This document shows positions 1-9,000 of a stretch of DNA of 49,343 nt, piece after piece; position 1 is the first letter of the stretch; every line of letters starts with the position of its first letter. The notes under the pieces are model-generated. The model was not told the DNA's origin, ran no database searches, and saw nothing but the letters and a program-made list of their open reading frames with translations. The position numbers and the translations under genes were made by a program. This stretch comes from Corynebacterium sp. (GTDB taxonomy: Bacteria; Actinomycetota; Actinomycetes; Mycobacteriales; Mycobacteriaceae), in NCBI RefSeq assembly GCF_022712195.1, contig NZ_JALAGY010000062.1, positions 1 through 49,343 on the forward strand, in the 5' to 3' direction.

Positions 1-844
1 CGCCCCGCCCGCCCCAGCCGCCCAGACCACGCCGAGTTCGCGCACCCGGTCCGTGTCCAGGGGGATCACGGACATCCCCTCCATCTGCAGGTTCGGGTCA
101 CCCATCGGCAGCAACGCCACGCCGAGGCCCGCGGTGACCAGTCCCGCCACCGTCGTCAACTCCATCGACTCGAAGACCAGCCGGGGGCCGGAAGCCGCTG
201 TCCGCGGCGAGGGTGTCGAGCAGCAGACGGGTCCCGTAACCCTCCAGCATCGCCACGAACGGCTCCCCGGCGGCCTCGGCGAGGTCAATGCTGTCACGCC
301 CCGCCCACCGGTGGCCCGACGGCACCGCGAGCCCCAGACGCTGCTCCGCCAGTTCCTCCCACCCCACCAGCCCGTCAGCGACCTGGTCCGTCGGGCACGG
401 CCCGACGATCGCGAGGTCGACGGTGCCCGCCGTCACCCGGTCCACCAGGTCCAGTGCCGCACCCTGCACCAGCTCGAAGTCCACGGTGGGGCGTCGGGCC
501 CGGAACCCGCGCAGGAGGTCCGGCACCAGCCACGTGCCCAGGGAGTGCATGAAGCCCAGTCGGACGGTGCCGCGTTCGGGGTCGACGAGTCGGCGCACCT
601 CCTCCACCCCGGCCCGCCAGGTCTCGGTGGTGGCCCGCGCGGTGGCCGCCAGGACCTCACCGCGTCGGTTGAGGACGAGGTGCCTGCCGTTGCGGTCGAA
701 GAGTTCCGCCCCCACGGACCGCTCCAGGGCGGCGAGCCGTCGGGACAGCGTCGACTGGCTGACACCGGTGACCACGGCGGTGTCCACCATGTTCCCGGTC
801 TCCACGAGGTCCAGGAACCAGTCGAGGTCCACCGGTGCCGCCAT
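1..844 (-). pseudogene. LysR-family transcriptional regulator, frameshifted and cut by window edge
   Basis: Reading from 844, the protein opens with a LysR winged helix-turn-helix (residues about 5-65, with SQSTLSRRLAALERSVGAEL) followed by the periplasmic-binding-like effector domain. The frame is intact to about residue 220 and then turns into non-LysR sequence with a stop at 98. Removing one base from the G5 run at 183-187 restores typical LysR C-terminal sequence (RLVFESMELTTVAGLVTAGL, then GVALLPMG) to base 1, so the gene carries a +1 frameshift or the read has a one-base error. About 281 residues lie in the window and roughly 20 are probably missing on the left. The start is supported by AGGAGGT 6 nt upstream (851-857). 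It is divergent from an MFS transporter, like E. coli ynfL-ynfM, so it probably controls that exporter. Whether the gene is truly broken cannot be decided here. Confidence 0.85.
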
Positions 845-930
845 CGCCGAACCTCCTATGCGTCAACCGGGACAGGAACCCGAGGTTAATGCATTTTGAT
901 CGTCGATGCGCGACCGCCACGATAGTGACC
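845..930. promoter_or_regulatory. Divergent LysR/MFS promoter region with AATGCATT palindrome
   Basis: This 86-bp gap separates the divergent regulator and transporter. It contains the perfect 8-bp palindrome AATGCATT at 888-895 inside an AT-rich patch (886-900), unusual for this GC-rich DNA. LysR regulators usually bind such divergent regions at T-N11-A type sites, so this is the likely operator. The transporter start at 931 lacks a clear ribosome binding site and has GATAGT at 921-926, so its mRNA may be leaderless. The operator call is inference. Confidence 0.45.
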
Positions 931-2136
931 ATGGACGCGACCGACACCCACCCCACCCCGGGGCTCTCCCCGGGCGACCCCGGCTACCGGCGGATCATGC
1001 TCGCCGCCGCCACCGCCGGCCTGGCGAGCTTCAACGCCATGTACCTCACCCAGGCCGTCCTGCCGTCCATCCACGACGGGCTGGGGGTCTCCCCCACCAC
1101 CGCCGCACTGACCGTCTCCGCCACCACCGGCATGCTCGCGATCACCGTCATCCCCGTCAGCATCCTGTCGGAACGGGTCGGACGACGCCGCGTCCTGCAG
1201 GTGTCGGTCATCGTCGCCACCGTCCTGAGCCTGCTCCTCGCCGCCGCGCCCGGCATCGGCACACTCGTCGCCGTCCGAGCCCTGCAGGGCGTCGCCGTCG
1301 CCGGCGTGCCCGCGGTGATGATGAGCTTCCTGTCCGAGGAGATCCACCGCGACCACCTGGGACGGGTGATGGGGCTCTACATCGCCGGAACCACCCTGGG
1401 CGGTCTACTGGGCCGCCTGGTCCCCTCCAGCGTGCTTGAGTTCACCGACTGGCGCGGAGCCGTCCTCGCCGGTGGGACCGTCGCCCTGGTGCTGGCACTG
1501 GTCTGCGCCTGGGCCCTGCCGCCCCAACGGAACTTCGCGCCGAAGAGGATCACCCTGCGCCACGAACTCAGCGCCTTCCGCCGCCACTGGCACGACCGCC
1601 GCCTGGTCGCCCTGTTCATCCTGCCCTTCCTGATGATGGGCGCCTTCGTGTCCCTGTACAACTACCTCGGATTCCGGCTGACCGGGCAGTTCGGCCTGCC
1701 CGAGGCGGTGGCGGGTGCGGTCTTCCTGCTCTACCTCTCCGGCACGTGGTCCTCCGCTCGCGCCGGCGCGCTGGTCACCCGGTACGGGGCGGGGCGGGTC
1801 CTGGTCACCGGGGTGGCGCTGGCCACCGTCGGGCTGGCACTGGCACTGGTCCCGAACCTGGCGGTCACCGTGGTCGGGGTCCTGCTGTTCACGGCGAGCT
1901 TCTTCGCCGTCCACTCCACCGCGTCGACACTGGTGGGGCAGATCGCCGACCGGGACCGTGCCGAGGCGTCCTCCACCTACATCATGAGCTACTATCTCGG
2001 CTCCTCCGTGATCGGCTGGCTCTCCGGGTACTTCTTCCAGGCCGGCTGGCTCGCACTCATCGTGGCACTGGCGGCACTACAGATTACAGCGCTGGCATTA
2101 TGCCTGGTCAGCACCATGCGGACTGGACGGGACTGA
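931..2136 (+). CDS. MFS transporter, YnfM-like drug/metabolite exporter
   Basis: This 401-residue integral membrane protein has about 12 hydrophobic helices. Between TM2 and TM3 it carries the MFS signature loop ILSERVGRRRVLQ, and a basic central loop (RNFAPKRITLRHELSAFRRH) separates the two six-helix halves. The second half contains LVTRYGAGRVLV, the pseudo-repeat of the signature loop. Length and sequence fit the 12-TM proton-driven exporters of the Bcr/YnfM/arabinose-efflux group; the substrate cannot be read. ATG at 931 was chosen because the open frame upstream (from 835) overlaps the divergent promoter and encodes nothing membrane-like. The neighbouring LysR gene probably regulates it. 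No hairpin terminator is obvious after the stop. Confidence 0.85.
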   Translation: MDATDTHPTPGLSPGDPGYRRIMLAAATAGLASFNAMYLTQAVLPSIHDGLGVSPTTAALTVSATTGMLAITVIPVSILSERVGRRRVLQVSVIVATVLSLLLAAAPGIGTLVAVRALQGVAVAGVPAVMMSFLSEEIHRDHLGRVMGLYIAGTTLGGLLGRLVPSSVLEFTDWRGAVLAGGTVALVLALVCAWALPPQRNFAPKRITLRHELSAFRRHWHDRRLVALFILPFLMMGAFVSLYNYLGFRLTGQFGLPEAVAGAVFLLYLSGTWSSARAGALVTRYGAGRVLVTGVALATVGLALALVPNLAVTVVGVLLFTASFFAVHSTASTLVGQIADRDRAEASSTYIMSYYLGSSVIGWLSGYFFQAGWLALIVALAALQITALALCLVSTMRTGRD

Positions 2137-2267
2137 TATACCCCACTACAATTTGCTGATTCTTCACAGAAACAAGTACGACAGCGATACGATGTTCCGC
2201 AGTCGGCTACATACTTACCAACCGAGGGGTCCGCAGACAGCGTCCCTCACCACACGGAGGAACGAAC
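2137..2267 (+). promoter_or_regulatory. Leader and promoter region of the DUF6230/DUF6114 operon
   Basis: This 131-bp gap is AT-richer than its surroundings between 2140 and 2215 and must hold the promoter of the following pair. TTCACA at 2163-2168 and TACGAT at 2188-2193 are weak candidate -35/-10 elements with a long 19-bp spacer, so the exact promoter is uncertain. A good ribosome binding site, CGGAGGAA, lies six bases before the ATG at 2268. Confidence 0.35.
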
Positions 2268-2837
2268 ATGGGACACATCAAGGGAAAGCGGTTCGCCGGG
2301 GTCATGGCAGTTGGACTCCTGGCCACGGCCGGAGTCGGGGTGGCCATGGCCCAGGGGGGGCTGTCCGCCAACCTGGCACTGTCCAACACCGTCTTCAACC
2401 AGGAGGTCAGCGGGCTCGACGCCACCGGCGTCTCCATCTTCGGAGGCACTGACGGCCAGCACGACGGCAACACCGGTGTCGCCCGCCTCGTCTTCGAGGA
2501 CGCCAGCATCACCGACATGTGCATGACCGCCCCGCTGAAGCTGCCCGGCCTGGGCGAGAAGCGCTTCCAGATGCTCGTTCCCGGCGAGAACACCACCGCC
2601 GAGCACCTCGTGCTCGGTTCCCCGGGCCTGGTCGGTGGCCTCACGCTGACCAACGCCCAGATCGGTGTGGACGCCAGCCAGCTCGACGACGAGCCGCCGG
2701 CCGGGTCCTGGGGCCTGCACGCCGACGCGCTGAACGCGACGGACCAGGTCATCAAGGCCACCTCCATCGCCGCGGACAAGCTGACGGCCGCCGGATCCAA
2801 GGTGGGAATCGTCGACGTCGACGAGGCTGAGTGCTGA
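2268..2837 (+). CDS. DUF6230-family secreted/membrane-anchored protein, function unknown
   Basis: This 189-residue protein has an N-terminal signal or anchor (residues 1-30: basic GHIKGKRF, then a hydrophobic Gly/Ala/Val stretch ending in AMAQGG). The exported part is rich in short beta-strand-like segments with repeated LTLTNAQIG- and ASITDMCM-type patterns. There is no catalytic motif I recognise. Size, signal and the following DUF6114 gene match the actinobacterial DUF6230-DUF6114 pair; streptomycete members are sometimes labelled cholesterol esterase without a visible esterase motif. The stop TGA (2835-2837) shares its A with the next ATG, so the two proteins are translationally coupled and probably act together at the envelope. 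The family call is from recognition, not a search. Confidence 0.7.
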   Translation: MGHIKGKRFAGVMAVGLLATAGVGVAMAQGGLSANLALSNTVFNQEVSGLDATGVSIFGGTDGQHDGNTGVARLVFEDASITDMCMTAPLKLPGLGEKRFQMLVPGENTTAEHLVLGSPGLVGGLTLTNAQIGVDASQLDDEPPAGSWGLHADALNATDQVIKATSIAADKLTAAGSKVGIVDVDEAEC

Positions 2838-4294
2838 TGTCTGACGACTCCACCACGCCTCCGGGCGTGAACGGGGCCGGAGGCAAGCCCGACGACACGT
2901 CGTCGACCGAAGTCACCGAGACCATGGACGCCGTCGGCGATCCCGCCGACGGCGCGGCCACGGCACAGTCCACGGAACCCCGTTCAGAGAAACTCGAGAA
3001 GCAGAACCGACGGTTCAGCCGCTGGCGCAAGGAACGGCCGTTCGCCGCCGGCCTGCTGATGATGCTCGCCGGCGTCGTGATCATGGCACCGGCCTACCTG
3101 TCGTTCCAGATCTCCAACATCCAGATCCAGATCTCGACGATGGGCGGGGTGTCCACGCTGGTCATCGGCATCCTGCTGATCACCTGCGGCCTGATGTGCT
3201 GGTTCCGCGGCGAAGGACGCATCCTCGCCGGTGTCGCCGCACTCATCCTGTCGATCCTGGCGCTCTGGCAGTCCAACTTCGGAGGCTTCGGCGTGGGCCT
3301 CATCCTCGGCCTCGTCGGCGGTGCCCTCGCGCTGGCGTGGGACCCGCAGCCCCGTCAGGAGGCCAAGGCCGAGAAGGCGGAGAAGAAGGAGGCCAGGAAG
3401 GCCCGTAAGGCTGAGAAGGCCGGGAAGAAGTCCTCCGGCGCCGGTTCGGCGAAGTCGGTCATCGCCGTCCTCGCCGCCGTCGCCGTCGCTGTGGGCGTCC
3501 AGACGCCCGACGCACGCGCACAGATCCCGGGCCTGCCGGACATCCAGCTCCCCGAGCTGGAGATCCCCGGACAGGGGAACGGCAACGGCAACGGGAACGG
3601 CGGTACCGGCGACGGGGGGACCGACGGTAACCGGGGGAACACCCCCCGCCTGCCGAACCTGCCCCCGCTGCCTGAGGCACCTGACCTGAACCTCCCTGAG
3701 TTCCGTATGCCCGACGGCAACGAGCTGCAGGACGGCCTGGACAACTCCCTGGAGAAGCTCGGTGTGGAGATCCCGGGGCTGAACGTCGCCCCGCCGGAGC
3801 CGGTGGCTGGCATGCAGACGCCCTTCGGCGGCACCTTCACCATCAAGACCGACACCGCGAAGATGACGCCCGGGATGAAGCTCTCCTACGTCACCATCGA
3901 CACGATGCAGGGGCCGAAGAAGGCCATCCGCATCGACGCGGACAAGGCGGTCATGGAGAACCTCCGGGTGCAGTTCCCCAACGCCCTGGGCAACGACCTG
4001 CTGGACGACACCGAGGGTGCGACCAGTACCCTGACCGGGAACTTCCACATCTTCGTCCAGGAGCTCACGATGACCCTGGAGCTGCTCGGTGTGGACACCA
4101 TGCTCCCGATCACCATCAACGCCGACTGGGCCCCTGACGACATCGCCAAGGAACTGTCCAAGATCGGCCTGGGCCTGCCGGACCTGCTGTCCGCGGAAAC
4201 CCGCGTCCTGGACGTCCGTCTCGAGACCTACCACGTGATGGCGGACTTCATGGACTACCCACGCAAGAACATCGGTCCCTGGCACGAGAACTGA
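2837..4294 (+). CDS. DUF6114-family membrane protein with extended exported C-terminal domain
   Basis: This 485-residue protein starts with an acidic Ser/Thr/Asp-rich cytoplasmic tail (1-55). About four hydrophobic segments follow (roughly 70-175), typical of DUF6114. Next come a very basic Lys/Ala/Glu linker (about 175-200), one further hydrophobic segment (about 205-225), a Pro/Leu and Gly/Asn linker (GNGNGNGNGG), and a C-terminal domain of about 160 residues with alternating strand-like patterns (TFTIKTD, LSYVTIDTM, KAIRIDA) that recalls the partner DUF6230 protein. The predicted layout is cytoplasmic tail, membrane bundle, outward-facing domain. ATG 2837 overlaps the upstream stop (TGATG). 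Streptomycete DUF6114 proteins are, to my knowledge, much shorter, so the added C-terminal half looks like a fusion. Function is unknown. Confidence 0.7.
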   Translation: MSDDSTTPPGVNGAGGKPDDTSSTEVTETMDAVGDPADGAATAQSTEPRSEKLEKQNRRFSRWRKERPFAAGLLMMLAGVVIMAPAYLSFQISNIQIQISTMGGVSTLVIGILLITCGLMCWFRGEGRILAGVAALILSILALWQSNFGGFGVGLILGLVGGALALAWDPQPRQEAKAEKAEKKEARKARKAEKAGKKSSGAGSAKSVIAVLAAVAVAVGVQTPDARAQIPGLPDIQLPELEIPGQGNGNGNGNGGTGDGGTDGNRGNTPRLPNLPPLPEAPDLNLPEFRMPDGNELQDGLDNSLEKLGVEIPGLNVAPPEPVAGMQTPFGGTFTIKTDTAKMTPGMKLSYVTIDTMQGPKKAIRIDADKAVMENLRVQFPNALGNDLLDDTEGATSTLTGNFHIFVQELTMTLELLGVDTMLPITINADWAPDDIAKELSKIGLGLPDLLSAETRVLDVRLETYHVMADFMDYPRKNIGPWHEN

Positions 4295-4310
4295 CCTGCC
4301 GTACCGACAG

Positions 4311-4345
4311 GAAGACCCCGGACAGAACAACTGTCCGGGGTCTTC
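4311..4345. terminator. Perfect 15-bp hairpin terminator, bidirectional
   Basis: GAAGACCCCGGACAG (4311-4325) pairs perfectly with CTGTCCGGGGTCTTC (4331-4345) around the 5-nt loop AACAA. It lies 16 bp after the DUF6114 stop and 34 bp after the accD4 stop on the other strand, so it sits between convergent operons and can serve both. Confidence 0.85.
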
Positions 4346-4379
4346 CCGTGCGCGCCGTGCAGCCGCGCCTCGGGGCCGC

Positions 4380-5996
4380 TCACATCGGCATGATCGTGTG
4401 CTTCTTCGCCGGCTCCAGCACCCGCTTGTCGCGCAACAGCCGCAACGACTGGCGCAGCCGCAGGCGGGTCTGCGACGGATCGATGATCTCGTCGATGTAA
4501 CCACGCTCCGCGGCGACGTACGGGCTCGTCATGTTCGCGTTGTAGAAGTCCATGAACATCTTCTTCGCCGCCGGGCGCTGTTCCTCCGGCAGGGCGGCGA
4601 GCTGACGTCCCTGGATCATCACCGCGGCACCCTCGGCACCCATCACCGCGATCTGCGCGGTCGGCCACGCCAGGTTCACGTCGGCACCGAGGTTCTTCGA
4701 CCCCATCACCGCGTACCCGCCGCCGAAGGCCTTACGCACCACCACGGTCAGCTTCGGCACCGTCGCCTCCACCATGGCGAAGCCCAGACGGGCACCACGG
4801 TGGATCAGACCCAGCTTCTCCTGCTCCGCACCCGGCAGGTAGCCGGGGGTGTCCACCACGAACACCAGCGGGATGTCGTAGGCGTCGCAGATCCGGATGA
4901 ACCGGGAGGCCTTGTCCGCCGCCTCGGCGTCGAGACAGCCCGCCAGGGACATCGGCTGGTTCGCGACGACACCGACGGAACGGCCGTCGATGCGGGCGAA
5001 GGCGGTGATCACGTTCTGGCCGTAGTCCGGCTGCACCTCCAGCACGTCCTCGTCGTCGAAGATCCTGGTGAGGATGTCCATCATGTCGTAGCCGGAGTTC
5101 GGGTCGTCCGGGATCAGGTCGATGAGTTCGGCGTCCCGCTCGTCCGGGGCGTCCGGCGGTGCGGGGGTGTAGGGCGTGGCCTCGAAGGCGCTGCTGGGCA
5201 GGTGCGCCAGCAGCTCCCGGACGTAGCTGAAGGCGTCGTCCTCGTCGGTGCCGACGTAGCTGATGTTGCCGTTGGCGGCCTGGACCCGGGCGCCGCCGAG
5301 GTCCTGCATGCTGATCTTCTCGCCGGTGACCGACTCGATGATCTGCGGACCGGTGACGAACATCGTCGTCTGCTCCTCGACCGCCACCAGGAAGTCCGTC
5401 GTCGCCGGGGCGTACACGGCACCGCCGGCACAGTTGCCCAGCAGGACCGAGATCTGCGGCGACTGCCCCGACAGCGGGAGCTGGCGCCGGGAGATCTCCG
5501 AGTACATCGCCAGGGACATCACCGCGTCCTGGATGCGGGCACCGCCGGAGTCGTTAATGCCGATGACCGGGCAGCCGATCCGGGTGGCCATGTCCATGAC
5601 CTCGCAGACCTTCTTGCCGAAGGTCTCGCCGACGGACCCGCCGTACACGGTCTTGTCGTGGGCGTAGATCGCGACGGGACGCCCGTCGACGCGGCCGTAA
5701 CCGGTGACGACACCGTCACCGTAGGGGGCGTCGGGGACACCGGGGGTGCGTCCGAGGGCACCGATCTCGGTGAAGGACCCCTCGTCGAGCAGCGCGTCGA
5801 TGCGCTGTCGCGGCGTGGTCCGGCCCTCCTCGTCACGTTTCTGGCGCGCGCGTTCGCTTCCCGGATCCTGGGCCTCCTCGAGCCTGGAGTGCAGGTCCTC
5901 CAGTTTCTCGGCGGTGGACCGTCCTGTTCCCGGTGCGGTGCGTTCCGCGGCGACGGTCTCGTCGCCGAACCAGGGGTGTTCCGGTGTTCCTGTCAT
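4380..5996 (-). CDS. accD4: Acyl-CoA carboxylase beta subunit AccD4 (mycolate synthesis)
   Basis: This 538-residue carboxyltransferase is close to the mycobacterial AccD4 length (about 520). The N-terminal crotonase-like half has INDSGGARIQDAVMSL and LLGNCAGGAVYAPATTDF; the C-terminal half has VVDTPGYLPGAEQEKLG and FGGGYAVMGSKNLGADVN, the oxyanion-hole glycines of biotin-dependent carboxyltransferases. In the pathway it combines with AccA3, AccD5 and AccE to carboxylate the C22-C26 acyl-CoA that Pks13 uses as extender. ATG 5996 was chosen over the longer frame because it follows the pks13 stop by 10 bp and the upstream 68 codons only shadow pks13. It is last in the fadD32-pks13-accD4 run, before the hairpin at 4311-4345. 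The C. glutamicum equivalent is usually called accD3. Confidence 0.95.
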   Translation of the reverse strand: MTGTPEHPWFGDETVAAERTAPGTGRSTAEKLEDLHSRLEEAQDPGSERARQKRDEEGRTTPRQRIDALLDEGSFTEIGALGRTPGVPDAPYGDGVVTGYGRVDGRPVAIYAHDKTVYGGSVGETFGKKVCEVMDMATRIGCPVIGINDSGGARIQDAVMSLAMYSEISRRQLPLSGQSPQISVLLGNCAGGAVYAPATTDFLVAVEEQTTMFVTGPQIIESVTGEKISMQDLGGARVQAANGNISYVGTDEDDAFSYVRELLAHLPSSAFEATPYTPAPPDAPDERDAELIDLIPDDPNSGYDMMDILTRIFDDEDVLEVQPDYGQNVITAFARIDGRSVGVVANQPMSLAGCLDAEAADKASRFIRICDAYDIPLVFVVDTPGYLPGAEQEKLGLIHRGARLGFAMVEATVPKLTVVVRKAFGGGYAVMGSKNLGADVNLAWPTAQIAVMGAEGAAVMIQGRQLAALPEEQRPAAKKMFMDFYNANMTSPYVAAERGYIDEIIDPSQTRLRLRQSLRLLRDKRVLEPAKKHTIMPM

Positions 5997-6006
5997 GGGT
6001 TCCACG

Positions 6007-9000
6007 CTATCGCACTCGGTTCCGCTCGGAGATGTCGCGCAGGTGCTCGGTGATCCGGGCGCCGACGATGCCGATGGCCGGCTCGTCCGGCACGGCGAGG
6101 TGGTCTCCGGCGAGCTGGACCAGCTCCAGGTCGTCGACGACACCGTCCCAGCCGCCGTCGGCGGGGATGTCCGCGAAGGACGGCTCGAGTTCGATCGCAC
6201 CCTCGTGCATCCCCTCGGACTTGTAGAGGGTCACCGGGGCGGTCACCTCGGCCCAGCGTTCGAAGTCGAGGGTGTTGAGGATCCGGGTGTCCACGAAGCT
6301 GGCCCGCTGGTGCTCCAGCACCCCGGCCGCCAGGCCGTGGGAGGAGGCGTCGGTGTTCTGCAGGAACATGGTCATCATCCCGATGAGCGCCTCCTCACCC
6401 TGGCTGTCCAGCAGGTCGTGCGGTACCGGCATGTCGATGCCGTAGGTCTTCTTCGCGAAGGCGGAGTAGCGGTCCCAGCGGGCGTGCATCTCCTCGGTGG
6501 TGTCCGGCGCGGGGTTCGCCGGGCGCACGAGGTCGAGCAGTTCCAGGTGGCCGACGGTCACCTCACCGGACTTCTCCAGCCGGTGGGCGACCTCGAAGGC
6601 GAGGGCGCCGCCGAAGCTCCAGCCGCCGAGCACCACAGGCCGGCCGCCCGCCAGCTCGGTGATGTCGGCGACGTAGGCCCCCGCCCGCTCGTCCAGGGAA
6701 CCCTCCAGTCGTTCCACTCCGTAGACCGGGACGTCGGCGGGCAGCCTGCGGGTCAGCGGTTCATAGACCACGCTGGAGCCGCCGGCCGGGTGGAAGAGGA
6801 AGACCGCGGGGCTCTCCGAGCCCTCGGGCCGGGCGCGCAGGACGCGGATGTTGCCGTCGACGGCGGTCTCGAAGACGTCGCGGACGAGGTTGGCCAACGG
6901 TTCCAGGGTCTCCGCGGCGCTGACCTGCTCAGGGGTGATCTCCGCCCCGGAGCGTTCGCTCAGTCGGGCGGCGACCGCGGCGGCGGTCTCCCTGTCGATC
7001 TGCGGCAGGGTGCTGGTCACACCGGCCGGAGCTGCGCCGGTGAGTGACGCCCAGGTGCCGAAGACCATGCGCTCGGAGGCGTCGCGCGGGGCCACGCCGA
7101 CACCGTCGGCCTTGCCGTTGCCCTCTGTGTTCCCCCCGGCGTCACCGTCGCGTTCCGCCGGCACTGCAGCGGTCGGGCCGGTCGAGCCGGACTCGGCGGC
7201 CTGTGTCCCGGTGCCGGCGGCGGACTCACCGCTGTTCTTCTCGTGCACCATCTGCTCCACCAGCGCGATGACCTCGTCGACGGATCCGTCGCGCAGTGCC
7301 TGCACGTTCAGCGGGGGCAGGGCGAAGTCGTACTCCACCCGGTTCTTGATCCGCATCCCCATCAGCGAGTCCAGGCCGAGGTCGATCAGCGGCAGTTCGC
7401 CGGGCAGGTCGTCGATGTCGTAGCCCATCGACTCGGAGACGATGTTGCGCAGCCGGTCGGCCACGCTCTCCCCCGAGTCGGGGCTCCACCGCTCGGCGTC
7501 GGTGTCCACCGACGGCAGGGCGTTGCGTCCGGACGACGGTGTGGTCGGGTGCGCCGGGTTGCCGGTGTCCTGGCCGCCCCGGGCCTCCTGCACCGCGCGG
7601 GACGCCGCGGCGGCGGTACCGGTCGTCGGCGACGCCGCGAAGGCCTCACCGGCCAGGTGGGACGCGTCGCCCCCGTCGTTGCCGTGCACGGCGTAGACGT
7701 GCACGCTCAACCCGCCGAGGGTGCGGGTGACCAGTGTGGTCACCTCTCCGTCGGTCGGCAGGGTGCCGTAGGTCTCCACGGCGGCGAGGACGGCGTCCGG
7801 CACGACCGCGCGGGCGGCCGCCTCGGCGACGGCGTCGACACTGGGCACCTCGGCGGCGGCGACGGCGAAGGCTGTCCGGCCGTCCGGCAGGGCCACCCGG
7901 CGTCCCGGGACGCCACGCACGGAGCCGCCCCCGGGCCGTGCGGCGGTCCAGTAGCGCTGCAGGTTCCAGTGCACACCCGGGACCCCGGCCACGGCACGGC
8001 CGGGCCGCGCAGGACGGCCGTCGGAGGCGTTGAGCCGGCGGAAGTCCACGTCGGCACCGCGGACGTAGAGCTCACCCACCGTCGCCAGGAGGGTGTCGAC
8101 GCTCGGTTCCTTGCGCTTGAGCAGGTACATCAGGCTCGACTCACCGGCGTCGTGGACGAAGGCGGTGTTCATCATCGGCATCAGCGCCACGGGGTTCGGG
8201 GAGAACTCCACGAAGGTGCGGAAGCCCTCGTCGAAGAGCCGGCCGGTGGCGTCCGACAGCCACACCGAGTAGCGGGTGCAGCGCAGGAAGTAGTCGGCGT
8301 CGTGCACCACGTCTCCCGGGTGGTAGACCACGCCCCGGTCCACGCTGCTGTACACCGGGGTGTGCAGCGGGCGCGGGGTGATGCCGCTTATCTCGGCGTG
8401 GAGTTCACCGAGGATCGGGTCGAGCATGCTGGTGTGGCCGGCACCCTTCACCTTCAGCATGCGGGCGAACTTGCCCTCGCCCTCCAGGTGCTCGACCAGG
8501 TCGGCGACCGGCCGGGCAGGTCCGCCGACGGTGGTCATCCCCGGCGCGGCGTACACGGCGGGTTCCACGGCGGCGAACTCCGGGTGCTCCTTCTGGAACT
8601 CCACCAGGTCCTCGACCCCGAGTTCCACGACCGCCATCGCACCCTGCTTGTCCTCGGACAGCAGTGTCTCACCCTCGCCCATGAGGCGGGCCCGGTGGCA
8701 GGCGACCGTCATGGCGTCCTCCATGGACAGTCCGCCGGCGGCGTACGCCCCGGCGATCTCACCCATGGACTGGCCCACCACCGCGGCGGGACGCAGCCCC
8801 AGCCCGGTCATCAGGTCGGCGAGGGCGATCTGGATGGCGGTGATGCCGACCTGGGCGGTCTCGGTGCCGAAGTTCTGCGCGTCGTCGAGGATCATCCCGA
8901 CCACGGAGTAGCCGGCCTCCCGCTGCACGACCACGTCGATCTCGTCGAGCCGCGCCGCGAACAGCGGCGACAGGGAGTAGAGCTCCTTGCCCATCTTGCG

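Noticed and set aside
2984..4504. 506-codon minus-strand open frame opposite the DUF6114 gene
   Set aside because: The opposite strand has membrane helices, a coupled start and a terminator; this frame is Arg/Gly/Val/His-rich without features and runs through the hairpin.
4398..6053. 551-codon plus-strand open frame opposite accD4
   Set aside because: It is an exact mirror of AccD4 with no recognisable motif; the carboxyltransferase motifs are on the other strand.
5997..6200. N-terminal extension of AccD4 by 68 codons
   Set aside because: The extension lies in the end of pks13 and is Ser/Thr/Arg-rich noise; ATG 5996 gives the family length.
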